From: Syncephalis fuscata
Taxonomy: Eukaryota; Zoopagomycota; Zoopagomycetes; Zoopagales; Piptocephalidaceae
NCBI GenBank assembly: GCA_025786725.1
Contig: JAHLTZ010000004.1
Coordinates: 434,001-498,000 of the forward strand
Length of the DNA: 64,000 bases
Direction of reading: 5' to 3'
Part shown: positions 11,653-22,544 of the stretch, one piece after another
Layout of the letters: every line of letters starts with the position of its first letter
Position numbering within the stretch: the stretch's first letter is position 1
The notes under the pieces: model-generated
What the model saw: only the letters and a program-made list of their open reading frames with translations
Told to the model about the DNA's origin: nothing
Databases searched by the model: none
Translations under genes and position numbers: made by a program

Positions 11653-13493
11653 ATGGGTAATACATCGTCAAAAAGCCCAAATACTCGTCGGAGTAAAATG
11701 ATCCAGTCGGCACCTGGAAGTTTTGTAGGTGTGCAACGTGGTGCTGCTCGTGCCCGTACCTTGGGACTACATTTAGGTGAAGTCCGCGAACAATCCGGCG
11801 ACACCATGCTTTCGCCTGGGTACTGGCAACGACCGGGACGCAGTCTTAGCCATCGGTCTTCCGAAGAAGCCGATGCCCGTTCTAACTATGCTTACTCGGT
11901 TAAAAACAACGAGAAGATGAACGAGGCGGCCAATGCGGCTCAGTTATCTGACAAAGAAAACGAAATGGAATTTGGACCTAGTGACACGCCATCGTGTAAA
12001 ACACCACGTGAAACGTCCATCACCCTATTCCATTCGCAGCCCAAGACCAAGCAGCAGGACATAAAGCCTGCATCGCCGACAGCGCCGACGGCTCTTCGAT
12101 CTTCGCACCCTGCGGATATTGAAGACTATTTGGATCCATTTTACGACGAGCCGCTTATTTCACCGGGTGCCCTTTCCGTCGATAGTAAAAGATACCGATT
12201 GAGTGTTGCCACCACTACAGCATCCGATCCAAACGCATTCCGCCGCACCTTATCTGGCATGTCAACCATGTCAGGCACGACTGCATCGCCTACCGTATCA
12301 CGGGGCCAAACCAGCACACTTGGTGGCTATTATTCCGCCGAACAAAGCTTTATTAGTACATGTAGTAATATTTATCCTGCAGCATTTTCGGATTATGCTG
12401 CAGAAGAAGTTAATATCTGGGTAGATGAGCGTCGGTACCAAAACTCACCGAATGCCCCCTATCCTATGCCAAACGACGAGCAAGAGTGCAAACGGTAGGT
12501 AGTACTTATCAAATACATGGCCATAACTGACATTTAATGATCATTAGTCTTGAACAAGTACACGTTCTTATTCGAGGTGTACTTAAACAGAATTACATCG
12601 CTCCATTGGATGAGCCTAAACAAGTGTTAGATGTTGGCTGTGGTACCGGTATTTGGATGTTGGTAAGTTTACTAATTGATTTTAATGATTAATAGAAACT
12701 GTGCTGATTTATTGGCTTTAATCACTTATAGGAAATGGCCGAAGAGTTTCCAGACTGTGAATTCACCGGCATTGACATCTCTAACGTCCTACGAACCGAT
12801 ACGCTGCCTGCAAACTGCATCTTTAAACTAGGCAATGCACTAGAACGTAAGTAATCGATTTGAGCGATAAACAGTGTTATTTATTATAAATAACAATCAA
12901 TATTTTTATTATTGCTATTATTACTTTTATTACTTTTACTACTATTGCTTAAATGTACTAATTTACATCATTGTATAGGCTTACGATTCAAAGACAACTC
13001 ATTTGATTATGTACATCAATTGCAGTTTGGCCTTGGTGTCCCTAAACGCCATTGGCCACGTCTTTGCCGAGAATACAAACGCATCCTACGTCCTGACGGT
13101 TGGATGGAGTTTGCCGAAACAGATGGACGCTACTTCCGTACCGGTCCAGCGGGTAATTTAATTAATAACTGGCTAAAAGAAATGTATGCGGCACGCGGTG
13201 TCGAGCCACGTCGCTGTTGCCTATTACCGGAGATTCTAGCCGATGCTGGGTTTCCGGTAGTACTGCGTCGTATCTATTCGTTCCCTCTTGGTCAATGGGG
13301 CAAGCGACTTGGGCAGTCAGCACTAGTGGATGCACAAGTAACACTGCAATCATTGTGGCCAAGAATCCGCGAAGTAGAAACACAACTTACCAAAGAGGAA
13401 TTCGATCAAGCAGTCATGGTTGACTGGCCATCCGAGGTAGACGAACACAAAACTTACTTTAATTTACGTGTCTACTGGTGTCAAAAAGACTAA
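11653..13493 (+). CDS. SAM-dependent methyltransferase with disordered, possibly myristoylated N-terminus
   Basis: Four exons (11653-12494, 12548-12662, 12732-12846, 12979-13493) give 528 residues without any frame break. The ATG at 11653 is preferred over the one at 11623 because it opens MGNTSSKS, a good N-myristoylation signal, after a CAT repeat. Residues 1-280 are Ser/Thr/Pro-rich and probably disordered. Then comes a class I methyltransferase domain: motif I VLDVGCGTGIW, an acidic end of strand 2 in FTGIDIS, FDYVHQLQFGLG, and the post-motif KRILRPDGWMEFAETDG. This is the general fungal class I family that includes regulators and small-molecule enzymes, so the substrate cannot be read from sequence. 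Membrane tethering through the N-terminus is an inference. Confidence 0.85.
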
Positions 13494-14454
13494 TACAATT
13501 GTTATTATTACTACTACTGCACCCATAAGAATAAGAATAGCTTAAGAATAACAACAACGCCGTAGTAGTAACAGTAATAACACTAATCTACTACTACTAC
13601 TAATAATAATAATAATAACACTTAATCGACACACTAATAATCGTCTCATGTCCTACCTTCTTCTTCGTCATTCCTCTTTGTGTTACGGTTTGTCGTTATC
13701 TACCCGCTTTGCATTCCTTTCTTTTGCCTACAACCTAATATTATTCCTTTCTTCAAAATTTTTTGATCTATCCTTCTTGCTCACTTGAGCAATTACTAGA
13801 CAGATTGATAATGGTGCTACAGTGGAGCCATCTTCTCCAGTTCCACTGTGTGCTATTTCGTCGGTTTAGTACTTTTATTTACCTACAGGCACTCTTGTTT
13901 TTTTACCTTTAACATTTATTATCTGCGCAAGAGTTTCCCGTTCAAGCGTGTGTAACCAGCTTTTGTGTACTCATGTTGAACGCTTGTTAGTTACCTACGA
14001 GAATACAGCCCGCATCATTTATGCACGCTAGGTATCTGGATTCGTCTTGTACATCTTTCTAGCTTTATTATTTTATTGTAAAGAAACACTATATCTATCC
14101 TAACGACTTTTACATCAGTTAAATATTTATTTGATTTACCAACCTTCAACACTATTGTTGTGTAAAGTGTAATGACCAATTAGTGATTATTATAAATGTT
14201 AAATATTAAAATTAATACTAAATATTCAAATTAATGTTATTACACACACAGCGTGATCAAGTGAGGAAAGATATCATATTTTACTTTTTTTTGTTTTTTA
14301 TTCTTTTTTTCCAAGTACACACTTTAACTTATATACTCGGGATCGAGTGTTATTTACTTTTTATTATTGATTAGGCAATTTATACGACAATAACCGGCCA
14401 GTTCTACTATCTCCGGCTTATGCTGTAGTGCTTATTCGCTATATCTCGGGGATA
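13494..14454. other. Intergenic between methyltransferase and MPP10
   Basis: Simple ACT/AAT repeats occur at 13500-13620, then pyrimidine-rich and AT-rich sequence. No gene is seen. The last part is the presumed MPP10 promoter. Confidence 0.4.
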
Positions 14455-17018
14455 ATGACACCTACTCTGACGAAATCTGTGGCAAGTCATGCCACGTCGG
14501 AAGAACAGTCTAAGCATGATGCTCTAGCTTCTGTTGAAGGCTTGGGTGAATTGGTACCTGAACTATCTGCACCAATTCAAAACTTCTTGACAGCCATTGT
14601 ACCGCAGCCAGAACGCTTTCTTGGCCCGGCTGCTGTGCCGCTACTCAAAAAAGCGACTGATAATACAGTAACACCTAAAAGACGTCAGTCTAAACCGGCA
14701 GCTCCTATTAAAGCTGAATATACTTTACCTGAAGAGTGTTTGCAAGTAACCAGCGGTATTTTTAATCATGCTTGTCAATTGGATCCAAAACCCGAATTAT
14801 TTGGACCAATATCTCATCTTACTACCGAAGGACTAGATCATGAACAAATCTGGCAGTGTATGCAACTAAGAAATGAACCACTATTGGATTGGGCAAAAGA
14901 TAGACTAAAATCATTAAAAAATGCACTGGATAGTTTGGATGCTGGAGAGGAACAAGAGGAGGAAGAGGAAGAGGAAGAGGAGGAAGAGGAGGAGGAAGAT
15001 GATGAAAGCGACAATGATGATGACGATGATGATGATGATGATGACTTGGATCAATATAAAAGTGATGCCAGTCATGAAATGAAATTATTGTCTGAAGAGG
15101 AAAGCGATGAAAATGATTCAGATTTATTAAGGTAATTGGTCTATTAATTTAATAGAAATGTCAATTAATACAATAATGATTAAAGCGATGGTGATGATAT
15201 GAGAGAACGTTCAAGCAAATTGAAGTCAAAGAAATCATCCAATCAGCCTCGTTTTGTTGGTGACAGTGATGATGATGACGAGTCAGATCACGATGATGAA
15301 TTTGCTGAGGCAGAAGGACTTAATGATGAATTCTTTTCACTTAAAGAAATGAATGAATTTGCCGATGATGCTGAAGATGCCGAATGGCGAGCTATTGAAA
15401 AGGAAGAACGTGGCGATGCTTCTGGAGATGACGAAGAAAACGAAGAAAGCGATTTTGACTACTTCCAAGGTTAGTAGTAATATATAATAGTATCAATAGA
15501 TAGCTTATATAATACTGTGTAGATCCTGATGAAATGGAAAGTGACGAAGAAGGAGATGAAGAAGAAGAGGATATTGAAGCTAGTGGTAAGTAGTTTATTG
15601 GCGTATTAGTAAAAGGCTAATAACATGATTAGAAATCAAATATGATGATTTTTTTTACCACCAAAAAACATAGAATAACGAGGAGAAGAATAAGAAAAAG
15701 GTTCAATTTAAACCGACAGATGATGATGAGATGGAAGAAGATGACGAAGATGAAAGCGAAGAAGAGACTGGCGATAATAATAAAATGAGCAGTACTCGTA
15801 ATCTATTTGCCGATGATGATGACGAAGATGGTCAAGGTAAATAGCTGCTATTTATATTATGTTATGGCTAATCATACTGTTATTTATGATTTAATAATAA
15901 AGATGGCAAATCAGCCTTTGAAAAACAACAAGAAAGGCTAAAGGAAAAGATCCAAGAGCTTGAAGATGAAAGCATTGCCAAAAAGAGTGGGCCTTGTTGG
16001 GCGAGGTAAGAATTGCTTACAAAGCTTTAAGCTGTACTAATTAAAGACTCAATATACTAGGCAACTAGCAAGGACCGTCCATTAAACAGCTTGCTAGAAG
16101 AAGATTTAGAGTTTGAACATGCCGGCAAAGTAAGTGCTTTATATTTGATTACATCATAAGCTATAACGTTTATTAGGCAGTGCCAGTAATCACTGAAGAA
16201 ATCACCGCGACCATTGAAGATATGATTAAGCAGCGTATCATTGATGTAAGTGGAATTAAATATATCATCAATTATTCAATTGACTAACTAATAATTAACT
16301 AATTAATTATTATATAATAATAGAATCGATTTGATGATGTGATCCGAAAGAAAGATCCAAAGGCAACACCATTCCGTCCTTCACAGCAATTTGAATTCAA
16401 TGATGAAAAGAGCAAACAGTCATTGGCACAAATTTATGAGGATGAATATGTTAAGGCAACGTCAGATGAACCAGTCACTGATGTCAAGGATGAAGCGCTA
16501 CAAAAGGAACATACAGAGATTGATGGCATGTGGCGATATGTATGCTCGCAACTGGATGCATTGTCGAACCAGCACTTTGTTCCTAAGCAGGTATGTTTAA
16601 CACGTATATCAGTTAGATTTAAAGATATTAACTTGTTTTATTGTTACTGCAATGTTTACATAATAGCCCAAGACAGAAATTAAGGTGGTTGCTGATGTGG
16701 CCGCTATTTCTATGGAAGAGGCTACACCGGTTACAGCTAATGATGCATCACTGCTAGCACCAGAGGAAATATACGAAAAGAAACGAGGAGAAGTTAAGGT
16801 AAGCCAAGCATGGATAATTATAGTAGCATCTACTAATGATTGGTGTAATATAGGGAGTAACCGAATTGGATCAAGCAGAGCGTAAACGTTTACGTAATCG
16901 TAAAAAGCGATTGCATAAATTACGACATGGCGACAAGAAAGAGGATGATACGTCTAGCATTGCAAAGCACGACAAAAGTAAAACGTCAAAATTTGAAAAG
17001 ACGACGACCAAACATTAG
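14455..17018 (+). CDS. MPP10: U3 snoRNP protein MPP10
   Basis: MPP10 is a core part of the U3 snoRNP / small-subunit processome, which cleaves pre-18S rRNA in the nucleolus. Ten exons: 14455-15131, 15186-15469, 15523-15585, 15633-15836, 15903-16005, 16061-16129, 16177-16245, 16324-16590, 16667-16798, 16854-17018. Family landmarks are long Glu/Asp runs (about residues 165-200 and later), EIKYDDFF in exon 4, SKDRPLNSLLEEDLEFEH in exon 6, NRFDDVIRKKDP in exon 8, and a basic C-terminus (ERKRLRNRKKRLHKL). Two faults are seen. An in-frame TAG at 15671-15673 follows an 8-T run and a 6-A run. Exon 5 is one base short near 15985, so the expected conserved KKEWALLGE-like stretch is read out of frame. 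For an essential gene, sequence error is more likely than decay. An in-frame ATG at 14428 is an alternative start. Confidence 0.9.
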
Positions 17019-17539
17019 AAGTAAAGATGATTTATTAATAATATCGTAGTAATGCTACCGCAAATAAATAAAACTGTGATAACGGAAAACTATTATACAA
17101 GTGATAAAACAATGTTTATTTAATTTGTGCATAATGAATTTGTACTTGTAAAAATAGATAGATAAAGTTTAGTTACGTCGATTGTAATTGTAATCTAGTT
17201 ACTTAATTATTAATAAACTTTTTAATTAAATGAGTTATGACACTAATCTCAAAACAAATGGACAATAGTAATGAAACCATTATTATAATATCATATCGTT
17301 TCAATAAACACAACATACAATTTATTGATTAAAATTGATGGAGCTACTGTACTTTGACCCCCACATTTTTATGTACTCATTTCACCGCCTTTTTCTTCTC
17401 GCTATCTTATTGTTTTATATTTTGTTTTACTTTTGTTTCAGTGCTATATTATGCAATAATGCTGAATATAACAATATAAATAACATGCGTATTTAAACAT
17501 CAATAAAAACATTATTCAATCTCTAGTCTTTATTTCTTT

Positions 17540-17845
17540 TATTTACATCAACACCTGCTCATGTAACCTCAACGGCATGGCATATCTTCTGGTTACAACT
17601 GTCACCACAAAATTTTCCTGGTGAAGACATTCAACCTATCATTATTGCATATGATAGAGGCCATTTGCTTTATTAATGGTCGACAAATAATCTGCACCTA
17701 TCAAATTGATACCAAGAATGCTCAAGATAATGGTAAACATCAAAAATGCTAGTCGTTCTACCTTTTTAGCACCATAGACGAGTATCTTAGATTACAAATA
17801 TGCCCAAATGCAACAGTAGAAGATTGGAGAATAGAATAGACCATT
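17540..17845 (+). pseudogene. Possible remnant of a spliced, Cys-containing gene
   Basis: Two frames over this stretch give uninterrupted, non-repetitive peptides (STAWHIFWLQLSPQNFPGED and, one frame over, CFINGRQIICTYQIDTKNA). A donor-like AATGGTAAAC near 17733, an acceptor TTTTTAG near 17769 and a closing peptide LRLQICPNATVEDWRIE follow. The pieces do not join in one frame. There is no family match I recognise. It could be a decayed secreted-protein gene or chance. Confidence 0.2.
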
Positions 17846-18257
17846 TAGATGCAAAGAAACCACACTGTAAGTAGTAACAACAATAACAACTGCGGAACGA
17901 TATGGAATTGCAATCAATGGCTTTTATTAATATTTGATCAAACTTTCTACCTATGACCAACAACAACAATGATCGGCCTCGTGAGTTGCAAAGTAGTTAA
18001 ATAAGCATTATAGCTATGTTTGCTGTGCATAACAGCATGACTTTTATTGAAACGAATTTTGCTTTGAAGACTCCATATGTGGGAGTCAAAGTACAATCCA
18101 ACCAAAATCATTTCGGTTGAATATATATAATTATTAATTTCCGCCACTGCCATTTCATTTATTAACTAACACATTTAACAAACATTCAACAATAATCTTA
18201 ATTAACACTTGACTGGATAAAAACTCAAACAATATATCTCCCTTTATTTAGAAAACC

Positions 18258-18428
18258 ATGTTAAGTGATGGCACTAATTACAGTGTATTTTATACTGTAA
18301 CTGATCCTTGTGCCGATGATGGCAAATGTAATCCGAATAACCTATTGACTCGGCACCAATGTTTGAATAACTATATTAAATATTTGTTAGTATTATTTAA
18401 TAGTAATAAAACATCTACATCTAGTTGA
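18258..18428 (+). CDS. Possible small Cys-containing ORF or exon
   Basis: A 56-codon frame follows an acceptor-like TTTATTTAG. It contains TDPCADDGKCNPN and a third Cys, spacing seen in small secreted proteins, but no signal peptide is attached. It could be a terminal exon of a gene with the stretch near 17540-17845. Support is weak. Confidence 0.2.
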   Translation: MLSDGTNYSVFYTVTDPCADDGKCNPNNLLTRHQCLNNYIKYLLVLFNSNKTSTSS

Positions 18429-20599
18429 TCGTTGTTCATATATAATTCATAGCGTACATGTAGCATGGTTCTTTTGTTGTTTAAATATTATTATTATTTG
18501 TTATACAGTATTATAAATAAATGCAAAGTTGTTAAAAGTTGTTTATCACGATGATTGGCTAATATAGAAACTATGCGTTCATTTGAAGTATGGATAATGC
18601 TGCGACTTGAACATAAGTAATAGTTATTAGAAACACATAGCTTTATATTGGCTTCTTATCAATATAATAATACGGTTTAATAAACGGTAGATATGCAGCA
18701 ATAAGCATTACTAAATTACTACTTCACGCAATTGTAGCTAGTGCGTAAAGCTAAGCGTATAAACACCATCGCATATTAGGATTAAAAAACGGACATTGCT
18801 ATATATTGCTGCATCATCAAATAATTACAAAATAAAACAATCTTTGCCACGTTGTAACCAACTGCAGAAATATTATTTATCATCGGATTGCTAGATTACA
18901 CATTATCCAGTATTTCTATTTTGCATCAATTCGGTAATGCTTTTTGTAAATGATATTTAGACTAACACTATAGCAATTCCTTTAACAATATCTCAAGTAA
19001 ACAGTGCGCAGAAGCAATATCCAACTTACTAAATACTATTATTGAACACCTTAAACACCACATGTTTTTGCATTGCGCCAGTATACAGTCTCTATTTTGC
19101 TACAAAAACACCACTTTTACACTGGCTAGTTAAAATAATTAACTAGTGTGGCAATTTTTAATTAATTGTGCCACCATATTAGCATTATTTTCAGACACTA
19201 GTGGATACGCCCACTTCTCCAAAACATTTTTGTCATTCCGCACACAATTAAATCAATCGATCCACACAAATTTATTACTGTATTAGTTAAATAAAAATGA
19301 CTATTTTTCTTTAAAAATATGGTCTATAACATAATTCACCGATTGAGTTTCAATGCTACTAAATAGAAATAAAATACACGTTGTTATATTACATTACAAA
19401 GCCCGTTAAAGCTATGAAGTAAAAACAGGAATAAACACGTAACCATATCGACTGCAAAGGCCAACATGAAAACCAGTATGATGTGGCACATGCATGCTTA
19501 GCCAAGTGACTATACAAAATACCGATATGTGTAATAGTTTACTATGCAATTTATGACCAAAGCTATCGTATCGGTAAACAAAAAATATTACAACAAATGT
19601 AACGTTAAAATATTTGTAAAATAAAATCTCTATTTTAATTTTATTTTACTAATAATATTTCTGTAATAATGAGTAGTTTTTTGGGGGGAAAGTAAAATGA
19701 CTTTATTCTTAATGTATTTACTATTAATATGTTTTATGATGTACCGACATGTTGGGTAGATTGACCTTTATTATTTACACTTCATTTATTAATGAATTAA
19801 ACTCGGCTGTTTATAAATATTGACTGACAGGCTCACATTTCACAATCTACGTCATCACAATGTCCTTTCTCTTTCTTTGCACTTGACAGTATATATCCAT
19901 TACATATACTTGTACACTCTATGTATGTTAACTAGATAGTGTTAGTATTTGACTGACTACTAGTCAAGTACAAACACTATTTATATTACTATCTTGCATT
20001 ACTCTTTTGTAATTTTACTCTTTTTACAAATTATTTCCATTACTTTGATAATTGGTATTATTAATTTCTTTAATATAATAAGTGCATTTCTAGCTTGTTT
20101 TTATGTTATGCTGCCGAAGTAACTGTATACTTTGCTTTTACTACAGATAGCAATTACACATCATCTGCAGCAGCTTTGCAATTTCAACAGTGACAGTGCA
20201 ATCTGTTACTACCGAAACTGTACAAGCTATCACTAAGATGATCTGCAGTGGCAATCTATGAAAAACTAAGATATATGGTAATTCCGGCAGCATATAGCCA
20301 CAACAGTCATCATGTATAAATATTGCATGCATACAATAGCAAAACTATAGGAAGCACTACTGGTATAGCTGCTGAAAAAGTACTCAGTGCTAGTACAGTA
20401 GTACTAAATGCCATTACTACTACTACTGTCTATGCATAGCTGCCAGCATAATGACTGTGGTGGCTATATTCGATGCTATTTTTTTATCAATAGAATAGCA
20501 TATAATAGTATGATTATACAATGATGAATAATATGGATGAATAGAGAATATATGCATACTGGATAATCAATCTATGATGATGAGTATTTTAAACTTTGA

Positions 20600-20672
20600 T
20601 GTTACTCACCATCCATCATCGTGTTCAATAAAAAAGATGTTTAATTTAAATGTATGAATATTATTAAATTGT
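20600..20672 (+). repeat. Short dispersed repeat, copy 2
   Basis: Matches 25376-25441 in direct orientation: CTCACCATCCATCATC then GTTCAATA, and TTTAATTTAAATGTATGAAT followed by ATTATTAAAT. Two short indels separate the copies. It holds no open frame. Confidence 0.7.
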
Positions 20673-20965
20673 TTTATTATTGTCGATTATTTGGATTTGT
20701 GCTGATAGTTTAAGCTGGAAAAGTAGTCAAATTCTAATAACTTATACAGTAGATTTTATACAACAAAATATAATGATTAAAAGTAAGCTGCACTCATTGT
20801 TGAATAATAAAATACTGGTGCTGTGATAGTAGATTACAACATACTACAAACAAATGATGTTTCAATGTTTTATTTAAACGAAGCTATTTTGTATTAAACA
20901 CTAGATTGCAAATTCAGTGTTTAGCGATGGTATACCATTAGTCAGAGCTAGTGTCAGTGCTGGTA

Positions 20966-21853
20966 TCAGTGGAACCAGTGTGTTGGCGTTGCCGCTACTC
21001 TTGCCGTAAAACCTGCATCTAAAGCCGCGCCATAGTTGCCTCCAACTCGACGAGGCTTACCACCACCTAAACCGCCGCTGCCGCCTAAACCGACACTGCC
21101 GCCTAAACCACCGTTGCCGCCTAAACCGACACTGCCGCCTAAACCACCGTTGCCGCTTAAACCACTACTGCTGCCTAAACCACCGCTGCCGCCTAAACCG
21201 ACACTGCCACCTAAACCACCGCTGCCGCCTAAACCAACACTGCCACCTAAACTACCGTTGCCACCTAAACCGACAATGCCGCCTAAACCGACAATGCCGC
21301 CTAAACCAACACTGCCACCTAAACCACCGTTGCCGCCTAAACCACCATTGCCGCCTAAACCGACACTGCCGTAGCCGCTAGTGCTGCCGTTACCACCGTA
21401 GCCGCCATTACCACCACTGCCGCCACTGCCGCCTGAACCGACACTGCCACCGCTACCACCGTTGCCTCCACTGCTGCTGTTACCGCCATTGCCGCCATCG
21501 CCACCGCTGCCGCCATTGCCTCCACTGCTGCTGTTACCGCCGTTACCGCCGTTACCGCCGTTGCCGCCATTACCACCGTTGCCGCCACTGCTGCTGTTAC
21601 CACCATTGCCGCCATTACCACCGTTGCCACCGTTGCCGCCATTGTCACTTCCAGTAGAGCCGGTTGGCGTTGATGGAGTCTTTGAGCCGCCAGATGATCC
21701 AGGAGTAGTTGATCCGGTGCTGTAGCTGGTGTCGACAGGACCAACGCTATATGAAGTGGAGTCGGCTGTGTAAGTTTGAGGGGCAGCGTCGACATTGGTT
21801 AATGCGATAGCAGCGGCAGCAGCAAGGACAGCGAAATAGATATAGGACTTCAT
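20966..21853 (-). CDS. Glycine-rich repetitive secreted protein
   Basis: A single-exon, intact frame of 295 residues. It starts with a strong signal peptide ([20 protein letters not shown], cleavage likely after VDA). A Ser/Thr/Tyr-rich segment (about residues 25-65) is followed by a long Gly-rich domain. The first half is built of GGNGGNGG units with SSS spacers, the second of [10 protein letters not shown]-type repeats. The C-terminus is short and basic ([10 protein letters not shown]). The protein is presumably extracellular or wall-associated. Long Gly-rich tracts usually mean a structural or adhesive role, which is inference. The repeats are prone to length change by slippage, so the exact length in other isolates may differ. 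Confidence 0.8.
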   Translation of the reverse strand: MKSYIYFAVLAAAAAIALTNVDAAPQTYTADSTSYSVGPVDTSYSTGSTTPGSSGGSKTPSTPTGSTGSDNGGNGGNGGNGGNGGNSSSGGNGGNGGNGGNGGNGGNSSSGGNGGSGGDGGNGGNSSSGGNGGSGGSVGSGGSGGSGGNGGYGGNGSTSGYGSVGLGGNGGLGGNGGLGGSVGLGGIVGLGGIVGLGGNGSLGGSVGLGGSGGLGGSVGLGGSGGLGSSSGLSGNGGLGGSVGLGGNGGLGGSVGLGGSGGLGGGKPRRVGGNYGAALDAGFTARVAATPTHWFH

Positions 21854-22024
21854 GTTGAATTCTTAGATATATAACTTGTTTAAATAAAATAAACTAAAAT
21901 GTTGTAAATATGAGAAGTGCCTGCGCTTGCTCGGTGCTATTGTTGTGTAAGTACGAAAGTTGTTAAGTAGACTGAATCTGTTGAGTGTGGTGATAATTTA
22001 ATTTCGACACCAAATAGAAGCTGC

Positions 22025-22032
22025 TTTATATA
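22025..22032 (-). promoter_or_regulatory. TATA box for the Gly-rich protein gene
   Basis: On the minus strand the sequence reads TATATAAA, about 170 bases upstream of the ATG at 21853. It is a textbook TATA element in a promoter-like position. No transcription start was determined. Confidence 0.5.
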
Positions 22033-22109
22033 CCAAGTTACTATATCGTTGCACGTTGAAAACATGATGTCGGGTATGATGCTGAAACAATACTTTGCAG
22101 ACAACTGTG

Positions 22110-22343
22110 TACATTCGTACAGTGACTGTTGCCATGCAATGTTACAAAAATGGTATGAAAAACTAGATTTGTTTTGAAATTCCAGCGGAGTTTAGTCAAT
22201 TGAATCATATGATTGCAGGTTACAATTTACATTCAGGCAGTGACTGCTGTTATGTAATGCTGCAAAAATGGCATTGTAAACAAGATTTATTTCAAACTCT
22301 TACAGCGGAGTTATCAACCGAACCATGCGATTGGTTTCAACTT
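22110..22343. repeat. Diverged tandem duplication, about 118-base unit
   Basis: Two adjacent units, 22110-22227 and 22228-22343, align over most of their length. Shared blocks are TACATTC..CAGTGACTG, ATG.TACAAAAATGG-like, CAGCGGAGTT and CA.ATGATTG-like. The units lie in the spacer between the Gly-rich gene promoter and the end of the kinase gene. No reading frame is kept in both. Confidence 0.65.
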
Positions 22344-22544
22344 GGTACAGCTCCATCCATGAAACATGATATAATTGCCCTCAAACCAATAAACAGGTAG
22401 AGTTCTTTCATCTTTGTATACATTATTGACACAGGTGCATAGGACAGAGTATTCTTTTTATTATTGTATTGCAATGTTCAATCAATTCTCAAACTAATTA
22501 ATAATTTGGCTAGATTATATCCCCCAAAACAAGTAATACAGCAA

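Larger units (their letters stand above)
17019..20965. other. Gene-poor AT-rich region
   Basis: About 4 kb with no confident gene. Two stretches with weak coding character (17540-17845 and 18258-18428) and one short dispersed repeat near 20600 are listed separately. The rest shows only AT-rich sequence and simple repeats. Confidence 0.4.

Noticed and set aside
21036-21795. Proline-rich plus-strand and Ala/Val-rich minus-strand frames
   Set aside because: Shadows of the glycine-rich gene repeats; only the GGN/GLGGS frame has a signal peptide and a TATA box.
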